A stretch of 7,314 nucleotides of DNA from Lachnospiraceae bacterium UBA1066 (GTDB taxonomy: Bacteria; Bacillota; Clostridia; Lachnospirales; Lachnospiraceae), in the NCBI GenBank assembly GCA_002316215.1, contig DCDB01000368.1:1-7314 (forward strand), in the 5' to 3' direction. A model generated the notes under the pieces. The model saw only the letters and a list, made by a program, of their open reading frames with translations, searched no databases and was not told the DNA's origin. Both the position numbers and the translations under genes were made by a program. Positions within the stretch are counted from its first letter, which is position 1, and each line of letters starts with the position of its first letter. Positions 5,554-7,314 of this stretch are shown here, piece after piece.

Positions 5554-6539
5554 TCATTCTTGCGAATATCATCAGCCTGACAATAGTTTTCGCGGTTCCT
5601 CTAATGCTTGTTGCTCTGGGCGGTATGTATTCAGAGCATTCGGGGGTTATAAATATTGCGCTTGAAGGAATCATGGTTATCGGGGCGCTCTGTGCCTGTT
5701 TTGTCCTCAATGCTTTCGATAAAAGCGGAATGGGAAAGGTTCATCCGCAGCTGGCAATGCTGATAGCCATTTTGGTAGCCGGCGTTTCGGGAATGGCTTT
5801 TTCCGTCCTCCTTGCCTTTGCGGCCATCAATCTGAAAGCGGATCAGACTATCGGCGGAACGGCTCTCAACATTTTTGCGCCGTCTTTTGCTGTAGTACTT
5901 ACCTGGGCTATCCAGGGTCAGGGCCAGACAACAATTCAGATTCCGAGCTGGATCCGCATCACGCAGGAAACTTTCGGGCTGGAAAAAGGCGGAAATACTT
6001 TCTTCAATGCCCTGATATTCAAGTATTTTTATTTGACGACGCCGATTGCCGTTATCCTGTTTATCGCAGCCTGGATGCTTCTTTATAAGACCAGGTTCGG
6101 CTTAAGGCTCAGGGCCTGCGGAGAGCATCCTCAGGCGGCGGACTCCGTCGGTATAAATGTTTATAAAATGAGATATGCGGGCGTCCTGATTTCCGGGTTC
6201 CTGGGCGGTATCGGTGGTATTGCTTATACGATTGCCGTGGGCAGCGGTTTTGCATCGAGTGTCGGAGGGTACGGCTTCCTTGCCCTGGCCGTTATGATTT
6301 TCGGAAACTGGAAACCTGTACCGATCCTGGGATCTGCGGTTTTCTTTGCGCTCTTTAAAGTTATCGCGGCATACAATTCCTCCATTCCGTTTTTGCCGAA
6401 GCTTGACAATATTAAGGATAAATCGAGCCTCTATCAGATGCTCCCTTATATCGTGACGATGATCGTGCTGATCTTTACCTCGAAGAAATCCAAGGCGCCG
6501 AAAGCAGAAGGCATTCCGTACGATAAGGGATCGCGTTAG
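5550..6539 (+). CDS. ABC importer permease 2 (nucleoside-type, NupQ/YufQ-like)
   Basis: This 329-residue BPD_transp_2 membrane protein should be the partner permease of the heterodimeric pore. Hydrophobic segments lie near 3-25, 40-54, 67-94, 104-122, 161-178, 208-230, 239-272 and 297-310. Hallmarks are SEHSGVINIALEGIM (28-42), ADQTIGGTALN (97-107) and a cytoplasmic coupling segment TRFGLRLRACGEHPQAADS (181-199). That segment parallels TTFGYELKACG in permease 1, showing the two are related. ATG 5550 overlaps the permease 1 stop by 4 bp (ATGA), with AAGGAGG (5536-5542) 7 nt upstream. It is the last gene of the importer operon; a terminator-like hairpin follows within 25 bp. Confidence 0.93.
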   Translation: MIILANIISLTIVFAVPLMLVALGGMYSEHSGVINIALEGIMVIGALCACFVLNAFDKSGMGKVHPQLAMLIAILVAGVSGMAFSVLLAFAAINLKADQTIGGTALNIFAPSFAVVLTWAIQGQGQTTIQIPSWIRITQETFGLEKGGNTFFNALIFKYFYLTTPIAVILFIAAWMLLYKTRFGLRLRACGEHPQAADSVGINVYKMRYAGVLISGFLGGIGGIAYTIAVGSGFASSVGGYGFLALAVMIFGNWKPVPILGSAVFFALFKVIAAYNSSIPFLPKLDNIKDKSSLYQMLPYIVTMIVLIFTSKKSKAPKAEGIPYDKGSR

Positions 6540-6560
6540 GATAATCTGCCTGTAAGACAA

Positions 6561-6590
6561 AAAAGGAAAAGTGTTGCCTTTCCTTTTATT
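6561..6590 (+). terminator. Terminator after the importer operon
   Basis: AAAAGGAAA (6561-6569) pairs perfectly with TTTCCTTTT (6579-6587) around a 9-nt loop. The stem is A/T-rich, with the T-run forming its 3' arm and ATT following. It lies 21 bp after the permease 2 stop and immediately before the -35 box of the next unit. The mirrored A-run and T-run would allow action on both strands, although no opposing gene is present here. The low GC content of the stem makes its efficiency uncertain. Confidence 0.6.
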
Positions 6591-6616
6591 GTAATCCGGG
6601 TGAAAAAATGTATAAT
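6589..6616 (+). promoter_or_regulatory. Promoter for the FakA-tail protein/asparaginase unit
   Basis: A perfect TATAAT (6611-6616) is preceded, 16 bp upstream, by TTGTAA (6589-6594, four of six matches to TTGACA). Transcription should start near 6622-6624. It lies in a non-coding gap just after the terminator, where a new promoter is expected. The leader to ATG 6679 would be about 56 nt. Confidence 0.65.
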
Positions 6617-6623
6617 AAGGGAC

Positions 6624-6645
6624 ATGCCGGAATGGTTTCCGGCAT
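6624..6645 (+). promoter_or_regulatory. Perfect 9-bp inverted repeat at the predicted transcription start
   Basis: ATGCCGGAA (6624-6632) is the exact reverse complement of TTCCGGCAT (6637-6645), separated by TGGT. No U-tract follows, so it is not a normal terminator. Its centre is about 12 bp downstream of the predicted start site. It may be a repressor operator at +1 or a 5'-end hairpin protecting the mRNA from decay. The regulator is unknown. Confidence 0.6.
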
Positions 6646-6663
6646 ATCTTAAAAATGTGGTCT

Positions 6664-6669
6664 GGGAGG
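6664..6669 (+). promoter_or_regulatory. Ribosome binding site fixing the small-protein start
   Basis: GGGAGG ends 9 nt before ATG 6679. An upstream in-frame ATG (6655) would put this strong site inside the coding region and has no good site of its own, so 6679 is preferred. Confidence 0.75.
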
Positions 6670-6678
6670 CAGATTCCA

Positions 6679-6930
6679 ATGCTGGAATACAAATTTGATA
6701 CTCAGCTTTTAATTGAGGGACACGATCTTGACGAGGACGAAATCAATGATTATATCACTGAGCATTTTAAAGGCGACTGCCTTTTGGCAGTAGGGGATGA
6801 AGATCTGATCAAGATCCATTTCCATACGAATGAGCCATGGCAGATTCTGGAATATGGAGCTTCAAAGGGTGAAATTTATGATATCGTTGTTGAAAATATG
6901 GAACGTCAGGCAAATGGTGAGAAGGGCTGA
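6679..6930 (+). CDS. Stand-alone FakA/YloV C-terminal-tail-like protein (DAK2/DegV-associated)
   Basis: This 83-residue soluble acidic protein has no signal peptide. Residues 4-77 resemble the extreme C-terminus of YloV/FakA-type DAK2-domain proteins: an LLIEGHDLDEDEINDYI segment (10-26), GDCLLAVGDEDLIKIHFHTNEP (32-53), LEYGASKGEIYDIVVENMERQ (57-77). In full-length family members (about 550 residues) this motif set closes the protein, after a kinase-like DAK2 domain and a DegV-like domain; neither is present here. Databases often call such proteins 'kinase to dihydroxyacetone kinase', but with no DAK2 domain visible a kinase activity is not supported. It could be an independent small regulatory or binding subunit, or a partner of a DAK2/DegV protein encoded elsewhere. 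The stop TGA abuts the asparaginase ATG with no gap, so the two are probably co-translated. Function is unknown; the family resemblance is from memory. Confidence 0.78.
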   Translation: MLEYKFDTQLLIEGHDLDEDEINDYITEHFKGDCLLAVGDEDLIKIHFHTNEPWQILEYGASKGEIYDIVVENMERQANGEKG

Positions 6931-7314
6931 ATGAGAAAGATCCTTTTAATTGCCACAGGCGGAACAATTGCATCCGCTGGAAGTGAAGAGGGTCTGGTTC
7001 CGCAGATGGACATACCGGGCATACTTTGTTATGTACCCGATATCTTAGACAAGTATGAGGTCGGAACCCTCCCTCTTATGAATATCGACAGCAGCAATAT
7101 GGGACCGCAGCACTGGCTTCTTATTGCGAAGGCCATCGAGCGGAACTACAACAGCTACGATGGCTTTATTATTCTGCACGGCACCGATACCATGGCGTAT
7201 ACGGCTGCCGCGCTTTCTTATCTGTGCCGGAATCTTGGCAAACCGGTCGTCCTGACCGGAGCCCAGATGCCGATCAGCGAATCGACAAGTGACGGAAAAA
7301 AGAATCTGATCAAC
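6931..7314 (+). CDS. ansA: L-asparaginase, probably type I cytoplasmic (5' part)
   Basis: The first 128 codons of an asparaginase that hydrolyses L-asparagine to aspartate and ammonia; the gene runs off the window, against about 330-340 residues expected. TGGTIAS (9-15) carries nucleophile Thr12. IDSSNM (52-57) contributes substrate-binding Asp/Ser. HGTDTMAYTAAALSYL (83-98) holds the second catalytic pair Thr85/Asp86. SDGKKNL (120-126) matches the conserved Asp-bearing region. The third triad member, a Lys, lies beyond the window. There is no signal peptide and the HGTDTMAYTAAALSYL form is typical of the cytoplasmic AnsA type, so type I is favoured over periplasmic AnsB; the end of the gene would settle this. 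ATG 6931 directly follows the upstream TGA, with AAGGG (6922-6926) only 4 nt before, which suggests dependence on upstream translation. Confidence 0.92.
   Translation, partial: MRKILLIATGGTIASAGSEEGLVPQMDIPGILCYVPDILDKYEVGTLPLMNIDSSNMGPQHWLLIAKAIERNYNSYDGFIILHGTDTMAYTAAALSYLCRNLGKPVVLTGAQMPISESTSDGKKNLIN

Noticed and set aside
6655..6678. Upstream ATG adding eight residues to the small protein
   Set aside because: The strong GGGAGG lies inside this extension and is correctly spaced for ATG 6679; family-like sequence begins only after 6679.
6102..6692. 196-codon antisense frame over permease 2 and the following gap
   Set aside because: Crosses the terminator and promoter region and has no protein-like composition or start context.

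Overview
The window looks like chromosomal DNA of a Clostridia-class Bacillota, most probably a Lachnospiraceae-type gut anaerobe. This is an inference from protein character: a BMP-family lipoprotein with a long Ser/Thr/Ala linker, an ABC protein with the family's VQPTRGLD second nucleotide site, strong AGGAGG-type ribosome binding sites and intermediate GC. All genes are on the + strand. No mobile element, RNA gene or CRISPR array was seen.

Layout. Positions 1-117 are a degenerate 15-bp tandem repeat running into the start of a membrane-bound GGDEF diguanylate cyclase (119-1321) that keeps its GGDEF active site and its RxxD inhibitory site. A sigma-A-type promoter (TTTTCA-17-TATAAT, 1294-1322) overlaps the 3' end of that gene and probably drives the main unit. 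That unit is a four-gene ABC importer: BMP/PnrA-type substrate-binding lipoprotein (1407-2621), double ATPase (2900-4450), permease 1 (4447-5553) and permease 2 (5550-6539). The last three are coupled by two 4-bp ATGA overlaps. The lipoprotein gene is separated from the ATPase by a 278-bp gap holding a rho-independent-type hairpin (2661-2699) and a degenerate tandem repeat (about 2722-2860). This arrangement would favour more lipoprotein than ATPase/permease. The family relationship (B. subtilis NupNOPQ/YufNOPQ, Treponema PnrA) points to nucleoside uptake.

A second unit follows a terminator (6561-6590). A promoter (TTGTAA-16-TATAAT, 6589-6616) is followed at about +1 by a perfect 9-bp inverted repeat (6624-6645). 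Next come an 83-residue protein resembling only the C-terminal tail of YloV/FakA (DAK2/DegV-type) proteins (6679-6930) and, with no gap, the first 128 codons of an L-asparaginase (6931 to the window end).

In working terms the window holds a c-di-GMP synthesis gene, a nucleoside-type importer and the start of an asparagine-degradation unit. None is a wholly new system. The points most worth a second look are the two non-coding tandem repeats upstream of genes, the palindrome at the start of the asparaginase transcript, the stand-alone FakA-tail protein, and the terminator inside the importer operon.
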